Source of the DNA: Macrolepiota albuminosa
Lineage: Eukaryota > Basidiomycota > Agaricomycetes > Agaricales > Agaricaceae
Assembly (NCBI GenBank): GCA_027475525.1
Contig: JAMWFC010000052.1
Coordinates: 434,001-498,000, forward strand
Reading direction: 5' to 3'
Length of the DNA: 64,000 bases
The notes beneath the pieces were generated by a model. The model was not told the origin of the DNA and ran no database searches. It was given only the letters and a program-made list of their open reading frames with translations. The stretch's first letter is position 1, and each line of letters opens with the position of its first letter. Position numbers and translations under genes: made by a program. Positions 1 through 11,829 of this stretch are shown piece after piece.

Positions 1-1923
1 TTTGATATACCTAGCGTCGACCTCAACAATAAGGTTCCGCATGCCAATCAAATACATCTTTAGCGATCGGAAGGCTTTGAAGAGTCCATAGAGCTCTAGC
101 TTAGGCTGGCTGTAGCGAGATTCTCTGTCGTTTAGCGTGATAGACCCAAAGCGGTTGTAGCGTCGCTGTTTCCGATTGTCGCTAAGGCATTGGCACAAGA
201 AGTAGCCAACGGCAATGTACGAGGTGTCCACCGCCAAGATAACAGGGTCGGCAGAGGTATAGTCGATGGGGACTAGGGGTTTGGCGTCTTGTAGAGCTTT
301 TACTAAGTCTCGTTGTGCGGTAACCTGGTCTGGCCCAAATTCAAAGGGCTCGTTGGCGCGGGTGAGTCGGTTAAGGGCGTGTGCGCGATGGGCAAAGTTC
401 TTGACGAATATTCTAAGAACGCCAACAGTACCAAGAAAGGCGCGAACTTCAGATAAGTCGCGGCAAGGACCCCAGCGCTCCAAGAGTGCTAAGCGAGACT
501 TGTCGGGAACGCGACCGTCGGGAGTGCATACGTGACCGAGTATTTTGAACCTTGGCGCGCAAAGGAGGAGTTTGTGACCGCTAAAAGTCCCTCCGCTATA
601 CTTCATACGTTGGAGAACTCGGTTGAGCAACTGGAAAAATTCCCATAGCGCTAAGCAAATGTTGGAGTTGTCGGGATGGGTCGCCGGTAAACCGTTTACG
701 AGTCACCAGTCTGTGGGGCCTTTGATGCCAACGTCATCAATGAAGCTAAGGACATGGTGTGGTATCTCAGGCTGGAGGATGAAAGTAATGTCGTCATGGA
801 ATATGGGGACTGAGTTTGTCCAGCCCATCGGCAAGGTAACTAGGCGCAAGGCGCCAAACGGAGTTTGAAACGTAGTGAGGTCGCGGGAAGAAGGGTGGAT
901 TAAGCGTTCATCGTAGCCAACGTAGAGGTCAAGGGTGGCGCCACAAATGCGCCCGGCAAAGGACTCGGCAAAGTGATCAGGGAAAGGCGGTACGCCAGAG
1001 TGTCGTATGGTAACTCTATTCAGCGGCTCAAGACTGTGAACTATGCGTAGATTGCCGTTCTTTTTGAGAACACAGAACCAACGGGAGCGGTAAGAACTAT
1101 TAGAGGGCTCGTAGACGCCAGCCTGTATCTTGGTCCTAATAATCTGGCAGACCTCGGCTTCAATTCCAGGCGGTAACGGTCGGTTGTGCTCAGTCCACGG
1201 CACGTGAGGAATGGTCGGGATGACGACTGGCGGGAAGAAATCCGTACGTAGGCTGCCGCGTTCTGAGTCCTCCCAAGCAAAGGCTTTATCCTGCTTAGCG
1301 ACGAGATCGGTAAGGACATTCAACTCATCTTTGGTCAAAAATCCTGTGTCGTGCTCCTTGGCGAACTGCTGCTGGCGCTCTGTGGTAAAACGTCCTGTGG
1401 GCTGAAAGGGTGGCGGATTCGGTGACAAGGTTGGCATATCGGTAAGAGGGTCGCCAATGATCTGGCGCTCGATCCTAAAAGTCTCGGGAGAGTGCGTAGC
1501 GACGGGTTTTGTTTTAAGCGCAACTGGCTTATATTTCTTTTTAACTTGAACCCCTTTCCTTTTGGGAGCGTTAGCTTGATTATATATAGAAGTGGAAAGG
1601 GGAACTGTAGCCTGAGGAGCGGCAAGTCCAAGAACGGCAGGAGACGAGGCTCCAGGAAGGGTAGTGAGATACGTATCGGTAGACGCTATATTTTGAAATG
1701 ATTCAGAAGCGGTAAGGTACAAGTAGGCAAGAGAGGAGTCGGTAATGTTTTGATTTTTCTGGGAAAGCTCTGCGTCGGTAGTGGGTAAAGTAGTTAAAAC
1801 ATCTTCGTCAAGAAAAGCAGTAGACAAAACAGTTACAAGACCAGTTGAATGGTCAAATTCCAGCGTTAGCACCACATCTCCGTGATCGTCGCCAATCACC
1901 TCCTCAATGGTCTGTGAAAACAC
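1..1923 (-). pseudogene. gypsy-1 reverse transcriptase and partial RNase H, one internal TGA
   Basis: Bases 703-1923 encode the RT fingers and palm, with the second catalytic motif FIDDVGIKG (the YxDD box with F and I). A TGA at 703-705 interrupts the frame, but the same frame then stays open to base 1 through the RT thumb (RVLQRMKYSGGTFSG) and into RNase H (AVDTSYIAVGYFL, YSQPKLELYGLFKAF). The stop sits where related elements have a sense codon, so one mutation explains it. The RT frame overlaps the end of the protease frame (1896-1923) and is offset by -1, as in many retroelements that use frameshifting; an indel is equally possible. Confidence 0.85.
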
Positions 1924-4285
1924 CGGTGGGGAGGCTTGTTGGCGTGTTGGTCGGTAAACTCCGGGGGCTTAGCGCGGGCGCCTTTTTGTTGCCCCCTAGG
2001 GAACGTCGGCACCGTTCGTCGGATTCCGGAATTGGGGTCGCTAATTGTGAGGGTCGTTTCCTCGTCGGTAACTGTCTTGACGACTGATCGTGCCAAGACG
2101 TCGAAGGGTCTGCCGAGTAGTAGGTCGTAAGCCAGGGAGCGTAAAATGTGGATCTGAAGATAAAACGTAATGTCGCCAAGGGTGCACGGCACATTCTTGG
2201 CGAGTCCTAGGGATCTGTCTACCGTGCCGTTAGCACTCTGCATGTTTAGTATAATGGTAGGGTCGTAAATAAGGCCCAGATCGTTAGCGACTTCAGCTGC
2301 CATAGAAATAATCTGAGACCCGCTATCCACAATTGCCTGTCGTAAATAAGGCCCAGATCGTTAGCGACTTCAGCTGCCATAGAAATAATCTGAGACCCGC
2401 TATCCACAATTGCCTCTACTTCGTGCTTGTTGTCTACGGTTAGCGCTACCGAGCGGATAGCGTGCGATTCTTGAGCGACGGTAAGGATTGCTGGGTCTTC
2501 TCCATGGTCTACCGACCTAAGGTAGGTCTCCACTGGGTCCACAGAGGTGGCGTTAGCGATGGTGTCGGCAGGAGAGTCTTCAGCGTCCAGCGAGTCGACG
2601 GTAACAGAAAAACCAGGGAGCGCGTCGTCGAGATCCTCGACCTCGGCAACGGTTGTCGCCAAGGGTCGTCGGGGAGTGACTGCCATCTTGACTTGGTTGC
2701 GGACGTCTGGAGCAATACTGCAAAGTTCTTCTACTGACAAGGTGACGTGGGTTTTCATGATACGGTTAAAGACGTGGTTGGATTTCTCGATATCGAATAT
2801 TGGCGCGGTAGGTCGGTAACCACCTTCAGGACGTTTCTCGGGAGCGGCAAAGTTTCGTTGGGCGGGAGCATGATAACGGTCGGGAATCCCTGAGTAGGGA
2901 TGGAGAGGCGGCAAGGGTGGTTCGGGAGCGGTAGCGGTCGACGATGGTTCTGGAGCAGGAGCAGGGGTAGTGGCAGGCGGTGCGGTAGGAGCAGGTGTCG
3001 GTAACTTGCTAGCGGGAGGCATTGGCTTATATCCTTTGAGAGGTTGTTTGGGCTGCTTAACTTCAACCCCATCAAAGACCTGATTCTTAAGCGAATCCAA
3101 CTCCTGTTGGAGCTTGGCGATACGTTCTTCTCGCGAGAATGTAGGATGGTCGCCAACGCTGTCGAAATGTAAAACCTCGTGAATCATCTGCTGTTGAGTC
3201 GCCTGTTCTGGGTCGGGGTTGGCGTTGCCGGAAAGCGTGCCGGTAACGATCTGTCCTGGGTTGCACCTATGCCATTCATCAACTCGCTCCTGGAAGGACT
3301 TCTTGTCTGGGTAGTTGGGAATGATGGCGCCAGTGGTGAGAACTATCTTGCCGTCGATAGCCCGTCGAATTCTCCCTTGCCGAATGTAGTTCTCTAAAGT
3401 CGCGCAGCGTCCTCTAGTCATGGTGTGGCCAATTTCCCCACAGAAGTGGCAAGGGCCAGGCGCGGGTACGTTAGCGGGTCGGTTAGCAGTCAGGTTGGTG
3501 GTAATCATGGTTTCAATACGCGTCATAGCGGAAGCGACAGCGGCGGTAATAGCAGCATTGAGCTCCTCCTTCTTAACGAAGTCGGCAGCAGGAGGCGGGA
3601 TGGGAATGATACCGTTAGTTCGCTCAGGTGGTGGGCTCGTCCTAGCGCGTTGCAGTCCAATGCCAGTGTCCGTTCCCTTGAGAACCCATTTACTGGCTTC
3701 AAAGACGTCGGCAACGTTATAGGGCTCGTCTGGGTGATGAGCCTGGTGAACTATCTCTAGGCGACGAGCAATACGAGTCCAAAGCGAAGTCGGGATGCCT
3801 TGTTGAAATAGGCGACGTTCCTCGTTAATGTAGAGCTTGCCGTTCTGGAGAAGCCACCTAGCGATTTTCTGGAATTCGCGGTAATACGTGGAGAATGCGC
3901 CAAGCGAGGAGGTGCCACTGTCGAAAGATTCCTGTACTAGTTTCTGGAGCTCGTTTACCATGTATCGGGTAGCTTCCTCTGCGCCAGGGTACAGCTGGAT
4001 TACTGCCGTCTTCCAGTCCTCATACGAAGCGCCTTGAGCTGGAGCTGGCGGGGTGGCAGGAACAAAGGCGGCAAACTCGGTTAAACCTGTCCACGTCTCT
4101 GCCGTGTCATACGATACGTATCTTGCCGCGTACTCCTTCATCTGCGTGTGGTCGGTAATGTTACAATCTCTGAATAGATACTCCAACTCCTTGAAATACT
4201 GGGAGAGCTCCCGTGGCTTGGACTCGTCCCATTTCAGTGCCGAGAAGTGGTTGCGTGGCGGCATGCGCTGGACTTGTTGTTCCAT
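1896..4285 (-). pseudogene. gypsy-1 gag with zinc knuckle and retropepsin, frame broken by a 77-bp duplication
   Basis: The first 2 kb (2246-4285, 679 residues) encode a capsid-like region followed by a CCHC-type knuckle with the variant spacing CHFCGEIGHTMTRGRC, then a proline-rich linker and the start of an aspartic protease with the catalytic DSG (VDSGSQI). The protease continues in another frame at 1896-2330, ending around LLLGRPFDVLA. The shift is caused exactly by a 77-bp tandem copy (2262-2338 and 2339-2415): dropping one copy restores one gag-protease frame. The retropepsin would cleave the polyprotein in the virus-like particle. The start at 4285 is the first ATG after an in-frame stop near 4640, but an upstream non-ATG start cannot be excluded. 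Confidence 0.85.
2262..2415. repeat. 77-bp tandem duplication 1 (in gypsy-1 protease)
   Basis: 2262-2338 and 2339-2415 are identical. It shifts the gag-protease frame by 77 bases. Confidence 0.98.
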
Positions 4286-5690
4286 GGCGACGGTGGTAAC
4301 GAGTTCGGTTAGCGGTAGTGGGGAAGGAGTTCTAGGTATTGGCGACGGGGTAAGAGAAATGGCGAATTGAGAAAGCGGTGTTAAAGGAGTGATGGGAGTG
4401 ACTGATTGCGGTAAGGCAAAGGGCGACGCTAAGGGGTCGTCGGCACTATAATCGAGGGAATGCGGGAAGAGATCAGGAAAAGCGTCTACAGTGGCGTTCT
4501 GTAGTTCCTGGGCTAGAGAGAGACCCGGTAAGGCACCAGGTGGTTGTGGGGTTGATGGGTGGGAAGGAGCTATGCCTTCTGCCGACTGGTCTAGCAGGCG
4601 GCGCCTACGTTGGAGACGGGTTTCTGGCGGAATTCTGCCCTAGAGATCCCTCGCGGTGGGCTCCAATTTGATGACGCCCAAAGTTTGGTCAGTAACAAAT
4701 GTAGCAATAGTGTTACCGTACCAAGAGTCGCGGTGGGCTCCAATTTGATGACGCCCAAAGTTTGGTCAGTAACAAATGTAGCAATAGTGTTACCGTACCA
4801 AGAGTTAGCGTTGGGCGCGCTATAAGTGATATGAGGAGTCCCGGGCAGGTCCCAGAGAACGCGTCTGTGAAAAAGAGGTAATAGTCGGTAACGGGGTCGG
4901 CAAGTGTCAAGCGCTAAGGTAAAGCGCCTAAGGAAATGCGGTAAGTGAACACGGCAAAGGTAAGCGGCAAGAGCAAGATAAGCTTAGCGAAGTCTAAGCG
5001 TCGATAATGCCTGCCGTAGTTGCAAGGCGCGAGTGTGTCGAGTATTGGCGAACGTCTGCAACTGCCGATGAGTTTGACGTTGCCGACCGTAGCGTAAATG
5101 AGCTCTTGAGCATAAGGGAGGCTGAGGAAAGGGGAGTAGTAAACTCTGGTCTATTCGTCTGATGATGTCCTATGTACAAGTCGGTAAGTACTTTTATACT
5201 ACAATGAGTTCGCCGTCGCCAGTGGCTAATGACGCCAGAGTGCGGTAAACTGGAAAATTTCAAAGGGGTAGCTCCAACGGTTTCAGATCCCTACCGCCCA
5301 TTCAAGAGCCTTAGCGACGCCAGGCGACAGATCGCGAAGCTAAACCATCACTCCATCACCCTTCTGTCCGTCAGAGCACCTAAGCGATGTCGGGCGCCAA
5401 ATCGAGACGCTAAGCGGTGTCAGACGCCAAGGTCAAACGCCAAGCTGTCCGTCAGTTTTTGATAGATCATCAGGCTTCTCGCTAAGCGCTGTCGTCAGTG
5501 ACTGATGCCATCTGTCAGTTGTCATTCTGTCTGCCGATCGGCGCTATCACTGATTGGATCTGCTTCTTGCCGTGCGCGGCCGTCGGGAATGGCTTAAAAT
5601 GGGTAGAACACGTGCGCTAAGTTCGGAACGAGTGCGGCAAGGTTTCCGGAGCCGGTGCCGAGCCTGCCGTTGATGCGCCTAACCTGTATA
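4286..5690 (-). other. gypsy-1 5' leader and probable 5' LTR
   Basis: This stretch has no long frame on the element strand beyond an in-frame gag extension that ends at a stop near 4640. Near 4655-4680 the minus strand carries TTGGAGCCCACCG, which resembles the primer-binding region of fungal gypsy elements, and it is repeated by a 77-bp tandem duplication (4651-4727 and 4728-4804). The remaining DNA to about 5690 is rich in words such as GGTAA and TAGCG and is the likely LTR. LTR ends are not resolved. Confidence 0.5.
4651..4804. repeat. 77-bp tandem duplication 2 (gypsy-1 leader)
   Basis: 4651-4727 and 4728-4804 are identical. Confidence 0.98.
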
Positions 5691-7357
5691 GGGTCCTATC
5701 AGCGTTTATGTATCTATTCGTCTTTTCACGAAGTTGATCCTGAAGTGCTCGCAGGCAGCGAGGCAAATGATACTTGTACTGCTTGTTATCGTCAATGAGG
5801 TTGATCTCATGATTAACCTCCCGCCATGGAGGAAGCTCTTCCTTCGTTCCATTGACGATATCAGCGAACTCCAGTTGCCATTGCTGGCGCAATCGAGGAA
5901 TATCCTCCTCTGTAAGGCTCAAAGCCTTGCCTTTTCCTTTGGCTATGCGTGCTATACACGGTTGAACCTTTGGTTCAAATCGCTCCTGTAAGGCACGTAC
6001 GTGCTCCTCTGTGAGATCTCCCGGATTCAACCTTACAACCGGTTGTTTCCTCGTCGTACTCGCCGACGACTGCACACTTCTCGCTTTCAGCAAAAATCCA
6101 TCAAATACGATATCTGATGTTTCGGAAATCTTGTCCTCTCGTGCGTGACGGTACACTTCTCCCGTCTGGGTCGCTTGCCCACTTCCCATAGCCTGCGTCA
6201 CCATTGACGCTACCAACTCATTCCACTCCCGTGGCATTCGTGGGTCATATGCCCATTGCACTCCTGGCCGAGGCACTGGTCGATCCATTAGCGACCTAGT
6301 GCTACCCACAGTTCCCATCGTACTGTATACCTTGTCCTTGACGAGATCCTCAACCTTCACTCAAGAGCTAGTCGGCTGGCATTCCAGCGACTCCACCACG
6401 CGTTTACTACACTCATTCTTGCACTGCACAGCCTGTTTAGGCTTTCCATTGGTACACCCAGTCACATCTGGGTGCTTCCCCTTCTTCAGAGTTCCTTGAA
6501 ACTCTTCCTCAGTCATCAGTATAGCCGGCGAATCAGCCGGCAGGCTTTTTGGTGGGGCCTGTTTGTCCTCCACCTCCTGTACAGTCGCTCTCCTGCGACC
6601 ATCTAGTCAGTTGCGCTCATCACGCCGCTTTTCAGTTGCGCGATAGCACCTCAGATGACCATCTGTATTGTTCAACACAACTTTCTCCGCCTTCAAAGGT
6701 GTACCATTTACCACAACCATGTCATTCACAAAGTCCAACGACACCTTGTTCTTACGCATAAACGGCGTACCAATGATCATGTCATAGCGATCAAAATTCG
6801 CTATATCCACATATTTTTTCGTCAACATCCCTGACGTCTTTATTCTCACCTCCGTGCCAAACTGCACCATAGCGCGACTCCCCACAGTCCCCAGCTGGAG
6901 CATCAAGGGCTCCTCCAGTTCATGAACGCGAATCGCGTTGACGTGAGCAAACTGGGGCGTAATGCCTGTAGTGGTACTCCCGGAGTCCCACAACGTCCAT
7001 GCCGGATGTCCATTGACATCAACATACGTGACCAGGCACTCCTTCTCTTCGGGAGTATAGCGTGGCCGCTGCAACTTATTAGTTGCCTTCTGCAGGGTTA
7101 CGCGTCTCATTCGGACGTGCTGATCTCCACGGCACTCCGTCAGTGCAAACAGGTGTTCCTCCTCGTCATCACGAGCATAGTAGTCGCTGTCATACACATC
7201 CACTGCGACGTATTCATCGCCATCAATCTGGACGCTCTCGGCGTCATCCACTTCCGACCCGTCAGCCTCTACGTGCGGCTCCTCCTCCGTGTCGTCGACG
7301 ACCTCATTGTCTTCGTTGTCACTGACAACATCACTCGGTGCTGCAGCTGTATGGGCT
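5690..7357 (-). pseudogene. gypsy-2 retropepsin and N-terminal reverse transcriptase
   Basis: The protease part (6607-7251) has the active-site LWDSGSTTTGI and the flap-distal MIIGTPFMRKNKVSLDF typical of gypsy retropepsins. After a TGA at 6607-6609 the frame continues as a linker, then a TGA at 6361-6363, then the start of RT (5617-6360) with the fingers motif LPPWREVNHEINLIDD. RT similarity ends around NRYIN near 5690, before any catalytic aspartate, so no functional polymerase remains. Both stops are TGA, fitting the C to T decay seen elsewhere in the window. Confidence 0.8.
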
Positions 7358-7511
7358 GCTCGGATGTGTGCCTTAGGAGGGGCGGGACACTCCTTAGCAA
7401 AATGCCTGCTCCTGCCACAGTTGTAGCACGCTGAGCTCGGATGTGTGCCTTAGGAGGGGCGGGACACTCCTTAGCAAAATGCCTGCTCCTGCCACAGTTG
7501 TAGCACGCTGA
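7358..7511. repeat. 77-bp tandem duplication 3 (gypsy-2 zinc knuckle)
   Basis: 7358-7434 and 7435-7511 are identical and duplicate the knuckle coding segment out of frame. Confidence 0.98.
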
Positions 7512-8603
7512 GGAATCCCCGGCAGGCCTTCTCTGGGCCGCTCCTGGAGCCCCAGCGGTTTTGCCCGCTATACGCGGTACAGGTGCCACCACTCCTCTCG
7601 GTGCTACCTGATTCTGACCTGAAAAGGGTTGACTATCCTTTGCTGGCAATTGTCCAGCAGGCTTCGATCGAGGCTGTTGGCCTCCAAGGACTGTCTTACA
7701 AACAACAAATCGCGGATTGCGATTGTTCTCCATATCTGTCTGTTTGGCCAGGAAGGTTCCCACCTTCACTGCCTGACAGTTCACTGTTCCTCGGCGTGAA
7801 CTACGCTGCTCATAATGGTTTGCAGTCCGCGTTGACTGCTCATAAAGGATGGCATACGCCAAGAATTCGGTCACAGTATTGACCTCCGGAGACAAATTAT
7901 CGTTGCATATCAACGCTCTCCTCATGTCTGCGGGTATTCCATCCAGGAATGTCTCGCGGATAGTGTATTTGTCTGGATAGACGGCCATATTCTGTGCATG
8001 ACCCACCAGGTCATCATAAAAGGTCTGGACGCCAGTCTTAGCGTCATACACTGCCTTTCTAAAGGCATCACGAGCTTCCTGCATCGTAGCAGCGTTGACG
8101 AACTGATTATACAGTCCTATCAGGACTTCTTTAAATGTCCAATGCGACTTGTCACGATTAATGTGGAGAACATGGCGACGGAACCAATTCCGAGCCTCTC
8201 CCTCCATAAATTTGTGTAGCACAAATATCCTCTCCTGGTCCATGTCGTCTCCACCATAGCAGCAGGCTGCAAGGTGGTAGCACACATCCATGGCCCAGTC
8301 CTCCAGTTGAGAGAACCTATGTCCTCCAGCGTACGCACGTATGTGCTTACCATCGGATTTACGGGGACTTACCCCAGCAGGGAACTTAAATCTGACTCCA
8401 AGGGAGTCATCCACCAGATGAGTGAGGCGGTCATGCATATGATCCATATGGATCCTGACCGCTTCATTCATTCCCGGCGTAGTTTCACGCAAATCATGAG
8501 GTGCGGGCATTGAAAATGCCCGAGGACTGCGAAACAGGTGCTCATTGGCCACTCTTTCCGGCCGTGTGGTGGGCTGTTGCCTCACTTGTTGCTCTGCTGG
8601 TAA

Positions 8604-8757
8604 TCCACCAGCCTGCCTGCCACTATCACGACGATTATTATTGTCCTGATCGTCATTCCTACGATCACGTCCTCCACCGTTCCACCAGCCTGCCTGCCAC
8701 TATTACGACGATTATTATTGTCCTGATCGTCATTCCTACGATCACGTCCTCCACCGT
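8604..8757. repeat. 77-bp tandem duplication 4 (gypsy-2 gag)
   Basis: 8604-8680 and 8681-8757 differ at one base (CTATCAC against CTATTAC). Confidence 0.98.
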
Positions 8758-10300
8758 CGTTATTGCGACGAATTGGCTCCCTCCGCTCGTAGTGGTCACT
8801 ACTATTATCACTACCACCCGGATTTCTGTCCGGTTCAGCAGTTCGAGCCGCGAATTGTCGCCGCATCTCATTGACAGGCGTTACACCCTCGCGCCCTTCA
8901 AAGACTACTCTCTGGTCGTCAATCAACGACTCACCATGATCACGCAAGTCCTGGTTGCGTATTCTCTGGTAATTGACGCGTTCATTCCAGTTGTCCACTA
9001 GATGGACGCGTCGCACTACGCGTCGCACTATGCGTCATGGTCGCGTTCGCTCCTCAAGAATGTGGACTTCGTCCACCTCTTCCTTGATTGTAACTTGCTT
9101 ACGAGGTGTCTTAACCTCCTGCACTACAAGTAGTGCCTCTGGCTCTGCCGGAGTCGTCGTTACAGTCTCCACCTCAGACAATGCCTGCTGAGGCACTCCG
9201 CTAACAATGCGTTGACGGTTTGCGGCGTTCTGACGCTGAACGTAGTCTTGCTGAGACTCATTAGCCTGACGAGGCGCATTGAGCAATTCCATCGCGTCCA
9301 CGATTAATGGCGCTCGTCTGCGCACACTCATCTCACATTCTACTGAGTCAGCTGGAGTAGCCGTTGAGACTGCTGACCCTTGCGCTGCTTTGCGCTTAAG
9401 GTATTCTACCACTTTGAGTTCGAAAATGCGCACAAACAATTTGATATATTCATTTGAATCTGCACGGGGTACATCGTGGCTCCTAGCAGCCAGCAACTGT
9501 AAGTGCTTGACTACATAAAGCTGAAGACGCTTTCACGTCGATTCCTTCGCAACCGACGGATATCGGTCCAACACCAGCTGTAACTGGACAGACAAGGTCA
9601 AATGCGACCTTTTGCTTTCCTCATCATCTGAGGACTCCAACTCGGACTCTAAGTCCATAACTCTCCTGAGGCCGTCATGCCTCACTTGCGGCTGTTTGCC
9701 AGCCCGTCTGTGCAACTCTGGAATTCCAGGCGCTGGTGACGCCTTTTCCAACCCTACGACATTGTCGTCCTCCCTACTGACCACTATTGCTGGTCCTTGC
9801 TTCTGTCCTTGTGTCGTCAACGACGACGGTCCCAGTTCAGTGGCAGCATTGGCCACATATTCCAAATGCCGTTCCATAGGTGCAGTCCGGAATGGGGTGC
9901 TATGCGCAAACGCGCTGCCTTGTACCATTTCCGAGTACTGGGTAACGTCCGGTTGACCCTCAGAGGGAGCTGAAGAGCTCTCAGGCAATACCGGATACAT
10001 CAGTGAAGGCATTTGGCTCGCTGGCAGCGACACTCCTGAGACCGTGGATCTCTCTCCTGGTTTTCCACCAGGTCGTACAATGGACATCATCCATGATACG
10101 GATAGCCCACCAGGCATTCCAAAGCTCGCGCTGACATCGTGAGGGGTCTTTTTGTCCCGCTTTGGCGGAGGTTGGTATGCTGACGCAGATTGCGTCTTCA
10201 CAGCCTGAAGCACAGGTAAGTCACCTGCGTCTGCAGCTGGGAACGGAGGATCCGGATCAAGAGAGCCAGTCATGGAAGCACGTTTTCAGTGTGATGCCAA

Positions 10301-11089
10301 CAGAGAATCGAGAGGTTTTGATGATAGTTGCCTAGTCGGTAACAAGCCTAGAGTCTAAAGCCGATAGCAGAAGATTTAAAAAAATGTAACCGGAGTTACG
10401 GGTTAGAACTATCTTGTGTGTATCACACAAGTGCTAAATCAGACCGCAGTATCGGATTTGACTAGTACTTAGAGTGAAAACAAGATGTTGTCTTACGTAA
10501 TACTCTACTAATTGATTATAGCATCGTTGACGCTAAGAACACGGATGGATGACTCCGTTACATAGAGATTTATTAAATTTTCTTTGAAAGCAATTCAGGG
10601 TTGGGAGTGCTGTGTCTGCTCAATAAGTCAAAGACTCTACTTTTTGTCTTACATACATTTCAAACACTATCCTTGCTTGTGTTCAATCCTGGAGAATAGC
10701 TGTCAATCAACTTTCCACCACATCTTGGGACTTTACCCAAAACAAAAAAATACAGCATTTTATGAATAGTGTACTAGATTATCAAGCCTTCAATGTACTC
10801 AGGGAAGAAGTATGTTGCTTGTGGGACAACAACCCTGATGGAACTTTTGACTTCTTCAACCTTGCAAACATGATATTAAAAATAGACATAGATGTTTGAC
10901 AACATTTGGCAGGATCCCAACCTCTTTCCAAGACACAAAATTCTCAATGTCATCCTTCCTTGACACAATCTTCTTTGACACCTGCACAACATCACTCTGA
11001 TACCACAACTGACCCTAAACAAAACACTCAACATATAAAAATAGAGACAATCCAAATTGTCCCAAAGCAAATGTAGCTATTTCAGAAAA
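10301..11089. other. AT-rich stretch without recognised genes
   Basis: The sequence between gypsy-2 and the copia scrap is AT-rich. The open frames in it are short and show no recognisable motif on either strand. The first 250 bases after 10274 could contain the leader of gypsy-2, but no LTR boundary could be identified. Confidence 0.4.
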
Positions 11090-11375
11090 TCTGATAATAA
11101 ACACTTTTATAGAATCAATCACAGCCACTCCAACTTTTGTTAATGACAGCCTTGATAATTCTGTATTATTTTCAATAGCTGAGAAGAAGGAGAATAATAC
11201 TGATTTCCAGCTTTATGTTGATTCTAGAGTTGATACTAAGAAACATGCATCATACTATGCATTTATAAACTCAATAACACCAGTAGCATTTGCAAGTATT
11301 ATGCATCAATTCAACTCTATCCTTGATTCAGATTGTACAATGCACATTATCAAAGATCAAAAAGTTACCTAGCTT
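11090..11375 (+). pseudogene. Ty1/copia gag-protease fragment
   Basis: A plus-strand open stretch encodes a segment ending in FNSILDSDCTMHIIKDQK. This corresponds to the copia protease start, where DSGCTNHI is usual; the catalytic Gly after DS is replaced by Asp, so it would be inactive. It is unrelated in orientation to the minus-strand copia element that begins at 11515 and probably belongs to a different copy that was disrupted by later insertions. Confidence 0.6.
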
Positions 11376-11514
11376 GGCAAGGAGGTTTCTTAGTCATTGG
11401 TGAATGGGAGAGGCATTGTGGGGGTAGCTACTGGCTCTTTAAGAAGCTGGATGTAAGCTGGTGCTTTCATGGTTGGCAGCACAAGCTGGAGATGTGGCTG
11501 GAAAATGAGGCCTC

Positions 11515-11829
11515 TGTAAGTAATGTATTCCTTGATTCAGTTAAATAAACTCTGTTTGATCTGTAGTATACAGTAAGTAATGTATTCTACAGGACATAAT
11601 CAGTATTAGATTAAAAAGTAAAGTAAAAAACATACCCTCAGTTTGGTTAAATAAACTGAGAGACTATTTAAGAGATATATCTTACATATGGAAATACTGA
11701 AGGTGTGGCTTGAGAAACTATACAGAATGATTGAACTTGATTGTACTAGAGTGGTAAGTAAGAACAAAGAAAAAAGATTTACCAGGAAGTAACCAATGCC
11801 ACCACCACAGCAGTGAGTCTATTCCAACA
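11515..11829 (-). repeat. copia-1 3' LTR
   Basis: On the minus strand this 315-bp LTR begins TGTTGGAATAGACTC and ends TTACA, the usual TG...CA termini. It aligns over its full length with the repeat at about 16251-16571. GCCTC at 11510-11514 is the target-site duplication. Confidence 0.85.

Larger units (their letters stand above)
1..5690 (-). mobile_element. Ty3/gypsy LTR retrotransposon, gypsy-1, truncated by window edge
   Basis: A minus-strand element reads gag, protease, reverse transcriptase and the start of RNase H from high to low coordinates. Its 3' part lies before base 1. The upstream part (about 4640-5690) is non-coding and should hold the 5' leader, the primer-binding region and the 5' LTR; exact LTR ends could not be fixed because the other LTR is outside the window. 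The right border with gypsy-2 is placed near 5690, where gypsy-2 RT similarity stops. The coding frame is broken by a 77-bp tandem duplication and one TGA codon. Confidence 0.85.
7269..10273 (-). pseudogene. gypsy-2 gag polyprotein with CCHC zinc knuckle
   Basis: Three successive open blocks make up gag. Block 9533-10273 is proline- and serine-rich with an acidic segment. Block 9035-9496 contains a Q/N-rich basic region. Block 7269-9028 contains the capsid-like domain and ends in the canonical knuckle CYNCGRSRHFAKEC (C-x2-C-x4-H-x4-C). The first two breaks are in-frame TGA codons at 9533-9535 and 9035-9037. The third and fourth are 77-bp tandem copies at 8604-8680/8681-8757 (one mismatch) and 7358-7434/7435-7511; the latter duplicates the knuckle coding segment out of frame. 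Without them gag runs straight into protease. Confidence 0.8.
5690..10300 (-). mobile_element. Ty3/gypsy retrotransposon fragment, gypsy-2 (gag-protease-RT start)
   Basis: A second minus-strand gypsy copy of a different family follows gypsy-1. It holds gag, zinc knuckle, protease and the beginning of RT; the rest of pol and the 3' LTR are missing, replaced by gypsy-1 sequence near 5690. The reading frame is otherwise almost continuous: it is interrupted by four TGA codons (9533, 9035, 6607, 6361) and by two 77-bp tandem duplications (8604-8757 and 7358-7511). The truncated 3' side suggests insertion or recombination by gypsy-1. Confidence 0.85.

Noticed and set aside
266..535. Plus-strand frames over gypsy-1
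   Set aside because: They are shadows of the minus-strand RT/RNase H reading frame.
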